Source of the DNA: Byssothecium circinans
Taxonomy: Eukaryota; Ascomycota; Dothideomycetes; Pleosporales; Massarinaceae
NCBI GenBank assembly: GCA_010015675.1
Contig: ML976988.1
Coordinates: forward strand, 358,168-422,167
Length of the DNA stretch: 64,000 nt
Direction of reading: 5' to 3'
In this document: one piece after another, positions 33,115 through 45,392 of the stretch
How the letters are laid out: every line of letters begins with the position of its first letter
Position numbering within the stretch: the stretch's first letter is position 1
Position numbers and translations under genes: made by a program
The notes under the pieces: model-generated
What the model saw: only the letters and a program-made list of their open reading frames with translations
The model's database searches: none
Told to the model about the DNA's origin: nothing

Positions 33115-35712
33115 TGAAAGGGACATATTGACTGCTGTTCAATCAAAAAAGTAGTGCTGTGCAGGACATCCGCATTCCGAATGAAACGGGAGAAGATAGG
33201 TTGAGTGCAAAAACTCGAGGTGTCACTGATGGCCTGTCTTGTGCAAATTTCAAAGCATTCAGCTCTGTCCCACTATCAGAACTTGTTAATTCCGTCCGCC
33301 TGGTCAATATTTGAATACGACGACCGGTAAATGGGGAGGCGGAGTCATCATAGCGTGCTTGTCGCGTGGGCGTATTGAACCGCAACCGGTGAGTACATGC
33401 AGGCAAGCCTGACATTGTCATGGTTGTGGAAACTTCCATGCGGGCAAGCGGGCGCAGTCAGCTAGCTGCACAAAGAGGCTTACTGCCAGTCGAACAATAA
33501 TGATAATCCGGATAATACAGGTGGGTAACGAAGTCGTCCCTTCAGAGTTCTGACGCCACACGCGTGGTGTGGCTTGGGCGGAGCGGGGGTGATGGGAACA
33601 TTGAATGTGCGTGGCTATGTGGCATGCATGGTGCAGATACTTTGTGGAAGTGCTAGGCTGAGGGGAAGTTTAAAGGAATGCGGGGTACAGAGGTGCACTC
33701 CCAGGAGATCAATTGAATGGCGAAGGAGATTATGCATTTAATTGTATGAGTAAGCGGACCTCTCCATATAACGTATTGGGAAACTTGGGTGATATACTGG
33801 TCACGTGCTAGGAGTGGCGACGGCATCACCGTGGTCTCTTGAAAATGACTAACAGAGCTGAGAGTGGAGAACGTGGCCCGGAGTCCGCGAAAAATTCCTC
33901 GCAATTTTCGCCTCTCGAGTGTAACTTACGCGTAATCCAGTGATGAAATGGCTGTTAGTATTCAGCTCTGAAGAATTTTGATACGCGAAAATTGTAGCGC
34001 CCTAGGAAAACAATGCCTTGGGGTCTCCGTCATCTATTAGCAAGTTTTCCGCTTTCTGGACGCTCGGAATAGCTGTGAAAGTAGGTAATAAGCGGCAGCA
34101 GTTTGGTGGCCTGAATGATGTAGTCTTACACTGAAGCGGCGTAAGTGGCAGCTGAACCCGTTGAAGAGGGAAATCTGATGATGAGGAATCAATAGAAATG
34201 CACGAGAGGAGTACTGTACCGCGATTTCCCGCTACACATAATCTCTAGTCGAGAATCGTTCGAAATGATATACTAAAATTGTGGGCGTGGTTTGGTCGCT
34301 GGGCGTGTATTCCAGCCAGCCTACCGAATGGTGGGGACAGGATGGCTTTTGATCGCGTGGATCGGAGGCGTCGTAAATCCTTATAAGTGATCAATTCCCC
34401 GCTACTCTTTCTTGGCTTTATAGCTCGTGATGCCACAAAGAAGCCTGCATAGACGATGGAGGCTCTCATTGATTGGAAGCGATCAGTGTCGGCGCGTATA
34501 TGGCACCGTCGATCAGGGCCGACCACGATCTGGCTACGGAGAGATCTCGAGGTCCAGGGTTTTACTGCAGGACCGCCACATGCGTGCGCATGGCATGCCG
34601 GTAATGTACTTGTTGCGTTATTTGCGGAGTCGGAGGGTCTGGGTGAACACGGCCCAAATAAACGAAGTGTATGTCGTGAGTAGCGCTAGCAGGCGAATAA
34701 TGAGTTTCTGGGCCCTGGGATAACCTGTTTATGCTTCGCTTGCTTCTCTTCGAAGTGAATCCTCGTTCCGCCCGTTCCGTTTCTATGCCGAAAGGTCTAT
34801 ATATAGGAAGGGAGCACTTCGGATGGCGTCTCCAATACAGCGGAGCTAGCAGCCACTCAGAATCACGCTCCCTAAAGCACATCCATCGGAGTGATTCTGA
34901 TGCGTCAAATATGCATTCTCATATTTCTCAGATGAAGGATAATGGGTCTCCACAAGGGAGTCCAGCTCGTTGCAGAATCGGATCACGGCTCATCCCTGTC
35001 TAGACGGGACCGTGCGTCCGCCACACCAACGACATCCCAGCTGAACAGGACCCTCCACTACGAATGTCACTCTCCAAGAGCGCTGAAAGATGCTGCCACC
35101 ATGCTTTTTTCGGCATACACACTGCAGCCTTACTCTGTAAAGCATTAACGGGGCGCTGTGGGAACAGCTGAAGTGTTACGAAATCGCCGGCACAGTCGAT
35201 CATTGTGGTTGCTTCACAAGCTCCGTGGGCAGAGAATTTGGTGCGAGCAAGATGGCGAGGAGTAGCTGTGTTTCATGCTGTACCGCCTGACAATTTCTAT
35301 GGTGGAATAGAGAGCAGCTTTGGCGGCAATAGCTTCCGCTTGCGCAGTTCTTATATTTTTGGTCTGTATGCGGGGCGGGCTTCTTATACGACGCAGAGAC
35401 ACCTCGCCGCCGCCCGCCTCATCACATACATATATTATCCCTGGGCAAACCCATAATCCTACAAGCAAGAACTGAACTGGCATTTGCTGACGTTGAACGG
35501 AACATAAAGTATCTAGCGCTTATGCAGAGGTTCTCCCGTCTTTCCCTATGTGAGTCCTATGAAAGCGTGCGTGTGTCCCGCACATGGGACTTCGATACTG
35601 ACTGATACGTAGAACGGTTCCCTGCAATATACCACACCATCACATCGTTACATATGCGGACTTGACAATCCTTCAAAGTTCTTTGCAGACCGTCTTTTCA
35701 CTTTTGTTCTGC
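33115..35712. other. 2.6-kb interval with no recognisable gene
   Basis: Open frames are all below about 110 codons, overlap on both strands and lack motifs. No tRNA, rRNA or terminal repeat was found. It may hold the promoter of the next gene at its right end. Confidence 0.45.
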
Positions 35713-36270
35713 ATGCCTCCTCCACCGCCTCTTTCTGTGGGTGAATCCCGTTCTTCAAATTTGGCTTCGGCTACTGGCAATGGATTTGGTTACGTACAAC
35801 TGTCAAGGTTGTTTATCCTCATATTGTTGGTCGTAACGGGACTACGACTAGCCATCGCAAAACTCGTGACGAAAAAGAGAAGGGCACTACCAGCATACCA
35901 ACCACCACATTCACCCGAGAAGGATACCGCGTCGTCGTCATGCCAAGCAAGATCGGAGGAATATCTAAGACAACATCGACAATCACCGAGCAAGGACCAA
36001 CGACCCCCATTCATCAAGCCAATCTACCCCTGGATATCTCTGCCACAACCTCTACCGGGCCCTTACGATCCTCGGCTCTTTCCACCACCGACTATTCGAA
36101 GACATTCATATGATCCATCGACAATGACACAAAATCAAAATGAGACCGTAACGTACGTTCGGCGAGTCTCCACCGATACAATACCTATGTCGACAGCGAT
36201 GCTCAGAGGTACTGTTACGACTTCAACGAATGGTTGGCGGAGAAATCAATGGGTGGTTTCTGGCGCATGA
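35713..36270 (+). CDS. Single-pass membrane hypothetical protein, 185 aa
   Basis: Single-exon gene. I start at the ATG giving MPPPPPLSVGESRSSN; an in-frame ATG 51 nt upstream is alternative. A single membrane helix, SRLFILILLVVTGLRLAIAKL (about residues 31-52), is followed by a basic stop-transfer (KKRR) and a proline-rich cytosolic-type tail. The block PWISLPQPLPGPYDPRLFPP then TIRRHSYDPS and the C-terminal NGWRRNQWVVSGA resemble a conserved fungal family without assigned function that I recall only by pattern. RRHSYDPS and RRVSTDT look like basophilic phosphorylation sites. Topology and function are inference. Confidence 0.68.
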   Translation: MPPPPPLSVGESRSSNLASATGNGFGYVQLSRLFILILLVVTGLRLAIAKLVTKKRRALPAYQPPHSPEKDTASSSCQARSEEYLRQHRQSPSKDQRPPFIKPIYPWISLPQPLPGPYDPRLFPPPTIRRHSYDPSTMTQNQNETVTYVRRVSTDTIPMSTAMLRGTVTTSTNGWRRNQWVVSGA

Positions 36271-37090
36271 AGAGCTGCTATCATCTGTTCGAATGACCAA
36301 AGTCTGTAGCCGACCTTGATGGCTCATATTCAACCTTTCCAATCGCTACCCCTGGAGCAACAGGGTCAACCGACGATGAGTCTTGGACGCGTTCAAACTC
36401 GGGGCCTGTACGGTGGTGGTATGCAGACTAGCTGAGCCGAACTCATCGACTGTGCAGAACAGGACAGAGAGCGGGTCGCGTGACCATATCAATCAGTTGT
36501 CTGTGTCTAAATTGGGGAATTGATAAGGCTCGAGTATGCGCGGAGGGCAGGCTGCAACGGTTCTGCATACAAGGAGTTCCAAAGTTAGGACATCATCCAT
36601 GATGGGCTAGCTGAATATATCATCTGCATCGTGTAGCCAAATGAGCACTGAATGTTCCATAGTCTCGGTGCGATCACATTCACACTTACACCACATTAGA
36701 ATTTCCCCGAGCACAAGTAGATGCGTAGCAAAGGACGCAGTTGATATATTAGCTCCATCATGCGGTGGGATGGGTCAGCTACTCGGGGACCCTGGACCAC
36801 ATGCTTACGCCCGTCGCTAATTGATCCCGCTTCTGGTAATGTTGAGAGGTACGCTGAGCGGTGAGCTTTCGAGACTAAGCCTGTCAGAGCGGCCATCTGA
36901 CTTCCTGATGCTGCCGTAAGCATCTTTCGTACTGGCAATTCGGTTTCCTCTTTATGGGCCGCTTGTCCCAGCTTTTGCTTTCCGTGCTAAGGGCTCTCTA
37001 CGAACTGTCATCCATGTGAAGGCCCTGGTGCCCAATGTCCCTCGCAACGATTTCCAAGGATGCTTTTGGTGTCAATTCCCAATTCGCTGC
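36271..37090. other. Intergenic, convergent
   Basis: 3' flanks of the single-pass protein gene and of RRP46. No gene recognised. Confidence 0.4.
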
Positions 37091-37941
37091 TCACGTCGCA
37101 CTCTTCCACCTCGTCTCCCACTGAACCTTCTTCCGCACAATCTCCCTGAGCCAGGCATCCAAGTTCCCTCCCTCTTTACCATCGACTTCCATGCCTTCGC
37201 CTAATTCCACGCCGCCTTCTTCCCTGCAGCAGATCTCCTCCGCGGTCTCAGCAGCTTCATCCCACTCTTCAAAGCTAAATTTACCGTCACTCTCATTCAA
37301 AAGCATACTGCCATGGCCCGAAAAGGCAAAGACGTGAACAGACCGTATAGGCTTTGCGTGGAAGAGCTCTGTAGCGGTGGGTGATGTGATCGGGAGCGAG
37401 TTCTCGGGGATAGCGATGAGAGTTGAGGTCAAGACTGTGGAGAGAGGTATCGAGGCGGAGAGCAGAGCGAGGAGAGCTGTGTGGAGGAGGTGCGGGAGAA
37501 TAGTAAGGGTCTTGTTCATAGTTAGCGATTGGCTCTCTGCGGGAAGAATATTGCACGTACCGAACTGACGCCACAGGAGCTCTCTTCTTCTGGCAGACTT
37601 CGAACTTGTAGTGTGATTTGCACTAGTGTGCGCGGTATGCTTCGCGTCAAGATTATGCTTCGTAGTGTGTTGTGAAGTAGTGTTTCGAGGTGTCGTTCTT
37701 TGGGGCCTGAGAGAAGATTAGCTCTTTGCTGTTCCTTTATTTCTCTATTCGAGATGGACGTACTGCCAACACCCACAGCTGGCCTCACGTTGACCTCCAC
37801 GGTAGCTTCCTCTGGCACTTCATCCCTCCTCATCACCTCGACAGGACCATTCACCGCGCCGATGATGCAGTACCCATTGTGCGTATACGTCGCCGAGCCG
37901 TCCGCGCGGTGTAAGTGTGAGAGTATAGCTTCGGGCGCCAT
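37091..37941 (-). CDS. RRP46: Exosome core subunit Rrp46 (RNase PH-like)
   Basis: Subunit of the six-membered RNase PH ring of the RNA exosome, which processes and degrades RNA 3'-5' in nucleus and cytoplasm. The ring subunit itself is catalytically dead in eukaryotes. Exons 37941-37764, 37706-37561 and 37510-37091 give 247 aa (yeast 223). The start gives MAPEAILSHLHRADGSATY. RNase PH landmarks are GYCIIGAVNGPVEVMRRDE and ATVEVNVRPAVGVGS, then PKERHLETLLHNTLRSIILTRSIPRTLVQITLQV, then TLTILPHLLHTALLALLSASIPL. The acidic, Glu/Gly-rich stretch near residue 215 (EEICCREEGGVELGEGME) is a fungal-type insertion. Introns are 50-57 nt with GCTAAC or GCTAAT branches. It shares a 236-bp promoter with PEX4. 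Confidence 0.88.
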
Positions 37942-38177
37942 TTTCGCGTTTGACTGGTGACGTCGTGTTGGACGCTGTGAAGTTTGTCGATGTTTTGGGT
38001 ATCTGGAAAATGTCAACAGGGATTTGGTTAATCGCGGGGTGGTCTAAGCTCTGTTCACCGCGTGGCGGGAGCGTGCCGAGGCCCGTCATCACCTCCGGAA
38101 GTTGATCTCGAGCTGCTACAGCTGAGAATCCGCGACTGCCTTTTATTCACTCACCCATATAAATCAGTATAGATACC
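37942..38177. promoter_or_regulatory. RRP46/PEX4 bidirectional promoter
   Basis: Only 236 bp separate the two start codons, so both promoters must overlap here. I mark no specific sites. Confidence 0.55.
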
Positions 38178-38738
38178 ATGGCGAGCTCATCGCGAAATGC
38201 GTCGCCCACAAAGCGCCTGCTCACAGAACTCCAAACCTACCAATCCGACCCCAACGAAGCACTGCTAGAGCTAGGCCCCGTGGACGACGATGAACTGCTA
38301 CACTGGCGCGCGGTCATGAAAGGTGTGGTCGGCACAGCATATGAAGGTACTTCACCTCTACCTACACTCCTTCACGCTCGTTTTGGGCGGCACTAACATC
38401 CTACAACAGGCGGTCTCTGGGAACTCTCCATCCACATCCCCTCCACCTACCCTCTCGCGCCACCCACAATCCGCTTCGTAACACCAATCTGCCATCCGAA
38501 CGTCGACTTCAAGACCGGAGAAATCTGCCTCGATTTGCTGAAAACGTCCTGGACGCCTGCGTATACGATTACGACGACGTTGACTAGTATACATCAGCTG
38601 CTGACTAGTGCGGAGCCGGATAGTCCGTTGAATGTCGATGTTGCGCAGTTGTTGAGGCAGGAGGATTATGTGGGCGCTGAGGCGTTGATTAGGTTCTATA
38701 CGGAGACGGAGAGGTATGAAAGGAGGAGACGGCGGTGA
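38178..38738 (+). CDS. PEX4: Pex4, peroxisomal ubiquitin-conjugating enzyme
   Basis: E2 enzyme that monoubiquitinates the PTS1 receptor Pex5 for recycling at the peroxisome membrane, anchored by Pex22. Exons 38178-38346 and 38410-38738 give 165 aa. The UBC fold is complete: KRLLTELQTY, LHWRAVMKGV, GLWELSIHIPSTYPLAPPTIRF, then ICHPNVDFKTGEICLDLLK with the HPN motif and the active-site Cys at residue 96, and WTPAYTITTTLTSIHQLL. The Pex4 signature is the KTSWTPAYTI pattern and the short C-terminal basic tail (YERRRRR). It is divergent from RRP46, whose start lies 236 bp away, so a bidirectional promoter is likely. Ubc10-type E2s are the alternative name. Confidence 0.9.
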
Positions 38739-39218
38739 TGTGAGAGCATAGGAAGGGTGAGGTTGCGTAGAGAGATGGGGCGGAGGGGGAACATAAGTCG
38801 CGAAATATATAGCGATTGATGGAGAATCTGTGCTGACGTATGGGTCATGGGTCATATGAGTTCTTGACGAGCTAGATAGGGTTTTTAGGGCACAATATCC
38901 ACTCTTGGGTATTTGGTTATCTGGCAGTCAATACAAAATGTCATCCGAAGAAGATATAATATCCGTCACGGATATCGAAGAGCATAAATGAATCGATGAA
39001 GTGGATATTGAATAATTATATAAAGCCCAAGCTCTCCTAATAAAACAATAGGAATTTTGGCAGTTGTGCACTCCATGGATATGCTAAACGCTATAGAAAC
39101 AGTGCTGTTGCGAATGGTATCGATGCGTCCGGTCGTGAGTCGTAATCGTAAGTCGTGGAGTGTCCAGTCCATATCCAGCCCAATGCAAAACCTCAAGTAA
39201 TGCAACATCCTGTGAATC
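38739..39218. other. Convergent intergenic region
   Basis: 3' flanks of PEX4 and the membrane-protein gene. AT-rich in its right half; no gene. Confidence 0.4.
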
Positions 39219-40617
39219 TCACACCTCTTCAATCCCCTCAGTCATGATTTCATTATCCTTTTGTGCTTGCTCACTCAAGAACTCCCCGAGATGTTGTTGT
39301 GCATTCCAATTTGGAATCTGCCACGTCTTCACACCTGGTTTCTTTTCCTTGTCTGCCTCCCCTACATCCTTGGCTTTTGCTCTTGCTGCACTCAGCCATG
39401 CCAGCCATGCCTCTGTCTTTGGTGAAGCATTACTTTGAATCACCCAGTCAGTGTTTTTCGTCACTACGATCGCCTTCCAGAGCGACTGGGTGAAGGTCTC
39501 GTTTATTGAGGGGTGGCCCTTCATATCCATCTTGGAGTCGGAGAGACACTCGTTTGTTACTTCATAGCAGGAGTAGTCCCAATGCAGTTTGTTGGGCAAA
39601 GCTGCCACAATCCAATATCCGGAGCCGAGCAGCATGTAAGACCCAGCCCATGCGATCTGGAGCTGGACTTGGGCGTTGGCGAGACAGACGACACCGCCCA
39701 TGAGCATCACGGTGCCCACCAGGCTGATTAGCCGGTATGCTGGACCATGCACCAACATGTAATGTATCGACTCCGGCGCAAAGTATAGCTCTCTGGCGAC
39801 GTCTTCGGCGCATCTAACTACCAGGAAGCTTCCCTTCGGGTATCGAATTATCACGTCGCCCCGTGGCACCTTGGTGTTCTTGACTTTGCGCTCGGGAAGC
39901 TTCAGTGTCCATTTATTGCCGATGCCGATGAGTGAGGAGAGGAGCGAGAGGAGGACGGTCGCGACGATGGACATACCGTCTTTGAGCCATATCGAAAGGC
40001 CAAGAAGTAGGCAGGAGAGAAAGAAGCCGAGGAACAGGACGACGGTAAGAGGCGCGAGAGTTCTGGCTTTGAGGGGTCGGTCGGAAGTGCGTTCGATGCG
40101 TACTACGCGGACGGAGTGCTCGGGGAGGCTGGAGGCGTCACTGAAGGATGGTCAGCAGAAGATCACACAACTGTGAGAAAGACGAAGCTATCCCATGAGA
40201 CCTTATGCTAGTTCAAACATCGTCGTCACTGGCAATACTACAAAGGTGTGGTTCATAGCTTTCATTCTGGTGCAGTGGTGTTGGGTGAACAGGTGGGGGA
40301 ACTCCGCAAGTTAGGGGATGGATGAAACCCACTCACCAAACAATGTTTCCAATATGATTGATTGAACTTCTGTAGTTACCCGAGTAGATACCGCAGATAT
40401 GTCCAGGCACATTTTCCAGCTCCAACGGCCTTGTCGGTCGCATCAAGGCCTGGGGAGCCGGAATTAAGCGCGGAAGAAAGATCCATCTCGACAGCGTCAA
40501 GACTTGAGCATTTGCTAGCACGGAACCCTCGCCCAAAATGGCGAGGAAACCAACAATGTCCAGCTGCAGCTCTGACAGCGAGGGGACGCCATTCTCACCC
40601 AGTTGCAGCCAATGCAT
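39219..40617 (-). CDS. Multi-pass membrane protein, 400 aa, unknown function
   Basis: Two exons (40617-40337 and 40140-39219) join across a 196-nt intron, longer than others here. The join reads HIGNIV/CDASSLPEHSVRVVRIERTS and keeps frame. Hydrophobic segments are LTVVLFLGFFLSCLLLGLSIWL, SIVATVLLSLLSSLIGIG, ISLVGTVMLMGGVVCLANAQ and IAWAGSYMLLGSGYWIVAAL. The N-terminal exon is also partly hydrophobic (SELQLDIVGFLAILG). Between helices lies VPRGDVIIRYPKGSFLVVRCAEDVARELYFAPE, and after them a soluble part with WDYSCYEVT and NETFTQSLWKAIVVTKNTDWV. The pattern resembles an uncharacterised family common in filamentous fungi that I cannot name. No enzymatic motif is visible. Confidence 0.78.
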
Positions 40618-42314
40618 GCTGATGGTGTAGAAGGTAGGATTTTAGAAACGACACTCGAAAAAGTCAAAGCGCCGGCCTGTACGAGCAAAAGACATGGGTC
40701 AGAACGCTTTGTTCGAAAAGGGACCGGATTACGGGCGTTTATAAGAAATGCAGAACCTGAGGCTGCTCATGGAGACGCGCACGCAATCAATAGTGACAGC
40801 GAAGAAAAGCGAAACCGGTGCCTGGTCACAATGGAGTGCAGGTCCTCACACAAGCTCTTGGGGGCGACAGATCGGGACCTACCGGTCAAGTCAATGGATG
40901 CCTCAGGCAGTCGAGAGGGGCACATCACAGCGTCCACGGATGGCTAGGCCAGTAGGATAGCGGCATGGATGAGTAGGCTGTGAGAGGGCTGATGGGCGCG
41001 AGCATAGCCTCAATCTGTGACCGGCGAGCAATGAGTCTACCTAAGGATTTTCCAACCTTTCAGACTTTTGCATTCTTGACACTTTTGCGCTTGTTGCATC
41101 ATTGTTGAAACGCTGCGCCCATCTTCGCGACGGGGAGCTTGAGCGCGAGCGCCGTCGCGCCTTTCTTCTGTCATCATCGCTTGCTTGCCTCAGAACACCG
41201 CCGACAGCTCCACCACGCGCCCAGCCTAGCCGTGATACAGTCTCAGATCCAGCACCGACCACCATATCTACCCACGAAGACGGCTCGAACCGCGTCGCGG
41301 TAGTTGGACTCATCGAAAGACGGGCTAAACGCGCAGAGAGCGTGCGCCGATGTATGTGGAGGCTCTGTTATGTCATTTTGTATCCTCCAGCACGCGCAAC
41401 TCCCTGCGTGTCTTGGACTATTTCCTTTTCAGTTTCCAATGCGATCTCGGGATTTGTGTCCTCTCTTGACCGGTCCCTGTGATCACCTTCATCGTCTTAT
41501 TCTTTTTTCAGCGGTCTTTGATACCGAATATAGTGTCCTTGCGCTTCTCCCTCGTCATTTCCTTTAGGCACCAGACCTGTGATTCAGCCTTTTACACCAC
41601 CATCACTAGGTCAGTGGGGGGCGCAGCAACTCTACCGCCCTTCCTTCATGACTAAACCATGCATCGTTCACGATACTAACTACCTTTATCTCACTAGGCC
41701 GGGGACCAGGCCAGCGTTAATCGAAGCTACTCCTTCAGACTCATCACCTGAATAATCTACCATTCCAACAACGGCTCGCGCCTACGCCGCGCCTAGTATC
41801 CGCACAGAGTAGCCTCTGGAGAACGTCACACAGCCACGGCAGGTCCATTGAGCTTAATTTCCACCGGCTATTCCCAGGCTACGATATAGATCATATTCGA
41901 CGTCCTCCACTGCTCGTGACTGTGGCCTACAGCTTTGTATCTTCAGTACCGTACCCTCAGTATCCGGCATGACAAACCGGTGATAAGAAGCAACAATACC
42001 AATTCCCCGGCATGCCAGTTGACGGCGACGCAAAGTCGAATAGTGTTTCACAGAACCCAATTCAGGGGTTGTTCGCAAAGTGTGGGGTAGTGATATCAGG
42101 TTTGTGAGTTTGAGCCCCATGGATGTTGGTGATACAGACACCGATGATTCTGATACTGAGTGCCCACAGATCTGTACGTGGCAGGCGCGCCTCTGAGGGG
42201 GACTTCAACCGACCAGTCATGGTCTTGGCTGACCAAAAGTATAAGAAGAGAAAAAGAAGCTCACGTAGCCCTCTTCCTTCGACCAGAACGACATTCACGA
42301 TTTCGCCTCCTGCA
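40618..42314. other. 1.7-kb divergent intergenic region
   Basis: Promoters of the minus-strand membrane protein and the plus-strand deaminase. The middle (41040-41570) has a CT-rich, intron-like texture that may be 5' untranslated sequence of the deaminase gene. An alternative acidic first exon from an ATG at 42119 with a GTACGT donor at 42174 is possible but unproven. Confidence 0.45.
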
Positions 42315-44541
42315 ATGATTTACGAGGTTAAGAAACACATACCGCCGACAGACGAGGCCGAGAAGAAGAAGACGACGAATCAGGAACTATTCGACAAACA
42401 CTTATTTGCTGTTGACAAAGGCGCGAGCGAACGGAAGACAACCAAAGAAAAGGAAATAGCTGTACTCGTCGAAAACCAAGCGCTACAAGACTTCAAATCG
42501 CGTCGTGCGGCTCTTGTCAATGCTGAAGTCGACCATGGGTGGGACCGGGACGCACGCAAAGGCGCTTCCGAGACTGAGAAAAAAGCAGCCTTTATTGTAC
42601 GCGAACTCCGAGAGTTCGAGAGAGATTGCCCAGGAGTGTTTGGTAATATCGCTTCTGAAGCAATACCCCCTTCCACCGCTCGGGACATGGGCGGCCAATT
42701 CCTCACCAACAAGGAACGAATAGAGACTAAAAGCAAGCTCTTCGAGATTGCGTGGGAAGCCCCGAAAGGCGCATTATTGCATCTTCACTTCAACGCTGAG
42801 CTCAGTCCAGAAACCCTCTTGGAACAAGCCCGAAAGATGAGCAACATGTTTGTATGGTGCACAGTCCCCTTATTGACAACAGAAGATCTATCAAAAGCTG
42901 AGATGATGTTTAAAGTTTTACCTGAGAAAACGGAAAGTCAGAACATTTTTTCGACGGATTACAAGGGTGGAGGCGACTCGTGGAAACATGAAGCGTTCAA
43001 CAACCAGGTATGGATGAAATGGAGAGAGTTCATGGCCGATTTCGAGGTCAAGTTTCCGAAAATGCCACGGCGACCAAAGAACAATAACCCTGCGAAACAT
43101 TGCGCAAATTCGGCTTCGCTCGAGCTCAATGCAGCGGAAAACTGGATACTTCAGAAGATGGTGCTTAGTGAGGCTGAGGCCTACCATCCTACGCAGACGG
43201 TCAATGGGTATGCTCACTCTTAACACCGTGCCAAACTATGCTTGGAGTTTGACTAACGCATCTTACAGAGTTTGGGCGCGCTTCAACCAGGCCACCCGAT
43301 GCTTCAAAGGCCTTGTCAATTATCGGAAAGTATACGAATGGTATATCAACGAGGCAATCGACCAGATGATCAAGGAGAAGGTCATGTATGCCGAGCTACG
43401 GCCTATGCTCATGGACAAGTTCATTCCATCAGACGACGGGACCCAGAAGATCCTCAACCGCGAACAGATGGAGCTGATAGAGAAATGTATTACGAAGAAG
43501 AAAGAACAGCTCGTTGACGCTAAGAAAGGGCACCTTTTCCCTTTTGGACTGAAGATCATCTACTGCACACCACGATCTATACCAAAGCCGATGATGCGAA
43601 GCGAGATGCTCGACTGCATAAGTTTGAAACGGGACTTCCCTAATCTGATCTGCGGTATGTATAATGTAGATGCCTCCACTAGCTTTTATCCTAACGATTG
43701 CCAGGTTTCGACCTCGTGGGTGCGGAGGACCGAAAGAACCATATCGGCTTCTATGGCGAAGAGCTGGTCGCCTTTCAAGAGCTTTGTCGAGAAAACAAGG
43801 TTGACATACCGTTCTTGTTCCACGCAGGCGAAACACTACTCGACACGGGAGGCTCAAAAGACCCTCATAACTCCAATCTCTTTGACGCAGTCGCTTTGAA
43901 CTCGAAGCGCATCGGCCACGGCTTCTCCCTCTTAAAACATGCGGATCTTGTGGAGCATTTCAAACCGAGGAACGGCAACCCAGGCATCTGCGTAGAGCTG
44001 TGCCCCATTTCTAACGAGCTTCTTCACCTCTGCAGAAATATCAAGGAGCATCCTTATCCTGAGTTGTTAGCCGCAGGTGTACCGTGCACTGTTAATAGCG
44101 ATAACCCATCTCTCTTCAGGTATATACTTCCATATCTCTCAATCTCCAACAAAAAAAACGCTAATGGTGTTGAACAGTAATTCCATGGCCCACGAATTCT
44201 ACCAAATCATGGTCGGTTCCCCCTCAATCTCCCTGCACAGCTGGAAGCAGCTTGCGCTCTGGAGTCTCGAGTACAGCTGTCTCAACGACGAGGAGAAAAC
44301 AGAAGGAAAGAAGATCTTCCTCGCCGCGTGGGAAGAGTTCTGTGCCTGGGTTGTCAAAGAATTCGACGAATACTTTGAGGACGACGTCGTCGAAACTCCG
44401 CCCACTACGGTTCTGTTACCCGGGAATGGGGACACGAAGCAGTATACTACCAGGACCGAAAAGACCACCGTGAGGAAGCTCAAGAAGACGGAGGTCGCGG
44501 AGCTGTATGGCGTCAGTCCGGATTCTGTCCCGGTGTGGTAG
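42315..44541 (+). CDS. Adenosine deaminase-related protein (ADGF/CECR1 type)
   Basis: Zinc-dependent deaminase of the ADGF/CECR1 branch, expected to turn adenosine into inosine. Exons 42315-43207, 43269-43654, 43705-44119 and 44178-44541 give 685 aa. An upstream in-frame ATG at 42219 would add 32 residues. The metal and catalytic motifs are intact: LLHLHFNAE (HxH, residue about 156), FHAGET (catalytic Glu, about 465), RIGHGF (about 496) and VNSDNPSLF (about 557). The N-terminal extension and PRPMLMDKF-type insert (YAELRPMLMDKF) match fungal members. There is no signal peptide, so it is likely intracellular, unlike animal ADGF. Introns are 50-62 nt with CTAAC branches. The last 60 residues are a variable tail with TVRKLKKTEVAELYGVS. 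Confidence 0.9.
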
Positions 44542-45392
44542 TGCATCGGTCAGTGTTGCTTCGTGCGAGCGCCCTACGTGTAGATGCGTGGAATGCGCGT
44601 CTGCACGCAGTGCGTCTCGTGCTTCGCGGCGGACAGACTCCATGAGCCCCTACTACTTCTTGTTCCCGCTTCTGATGGTTGGATACTGGGGGGGGCGGGT
44701 TAGACTTAGATGGTATACCCAGTTTATGGCTTGAGGCCAGTTGTTTAGTGTTTAACGATCTATTTTCCTATTTCATCCCCCCTCTGCCATCGCTCTCCAT
44801 AAGCTGTCCTTACCTATGATTTGCGATCGTGAAGCGGGGTATCTGGAAGGCGAGGCTCATCACCCCAGAATCCTCATCATGACGTAAATGCTACAACCGT
44901 CAATTGCAGCGCATTACCGTACCCAGGCTATTGAAAAGCAATTATCTTATAGTATATATATTTATTAAGGTGGGGAAATATCATAATATAAAGAGTAGCC
45001 TATGGTCTGTGGTCTAGTAGCGTAATCGCTCACAAAAGATCCCGATCTGCTCTTTATAACAACTCGCCAGTTTGAACCCCGTAGAATCCAAGTCCCATTG
45101 ACGAAGATTCCACTGGTATATATTTTCCGGTAATGTCGCTGTCCCATTAACGGTGATGTTAGCATGGTTTTTTTTGGTCTTAATCTAAATTCTCAATTCA
45201 ATTGAAACTTTTTTGGCCCGAACTCATAGTTTCAATCTCGCCAAGACGTGAATGCGGTATAATCGATTATCATCTGCATTACCATACCTAATATATGAAA
45301 AGAGGGTATCTCGACTTCATGGTACAAAGCCTTACTGACTCGGAAACGGATATACTACTAATACACAGATAACGAACCCTTAATCCTTTCAT
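44542..45392. other. Convergent intergenic region with tRNA-like fragment
   Basis: 3' flanks of the deaminase and SHG1-domain genes, AT-rich from about 44940. A tRNA-like or SINE-like fragment is marked separately at 45003-45175. Confidence 0.45.
45003..45175 (+). repeat. tRNA-like/SINE-like fragment (tentative)
   Basis: TGGTCTAGTAGCGTAATCGCTC resembles a Pol III A box plus a closed D-arm stem (AGCG...CGCT). About 40 nt on, CAGTTTGAACCCC resembles a B box with about three mismatches. The T-arm stem does not pair well and no acceptor stem closes it, so it is not a working tRNA. A run of eight T at about 45166-45173 could be a Pol III stop. A tRNA-derived SINE relic is one reading; chance is another. 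Confidence 0.3.

Noticed and set aside
36181..36300. Alternative frame reading RYCYDFNEWLAEKSMGGFWRMK over the 3' end of the single-pass gene
   Set aside because: Protein-like but one base out of frame with no intron to reach it, and the chosen frame ends with the family-type NGWRRNQWVVSGA.
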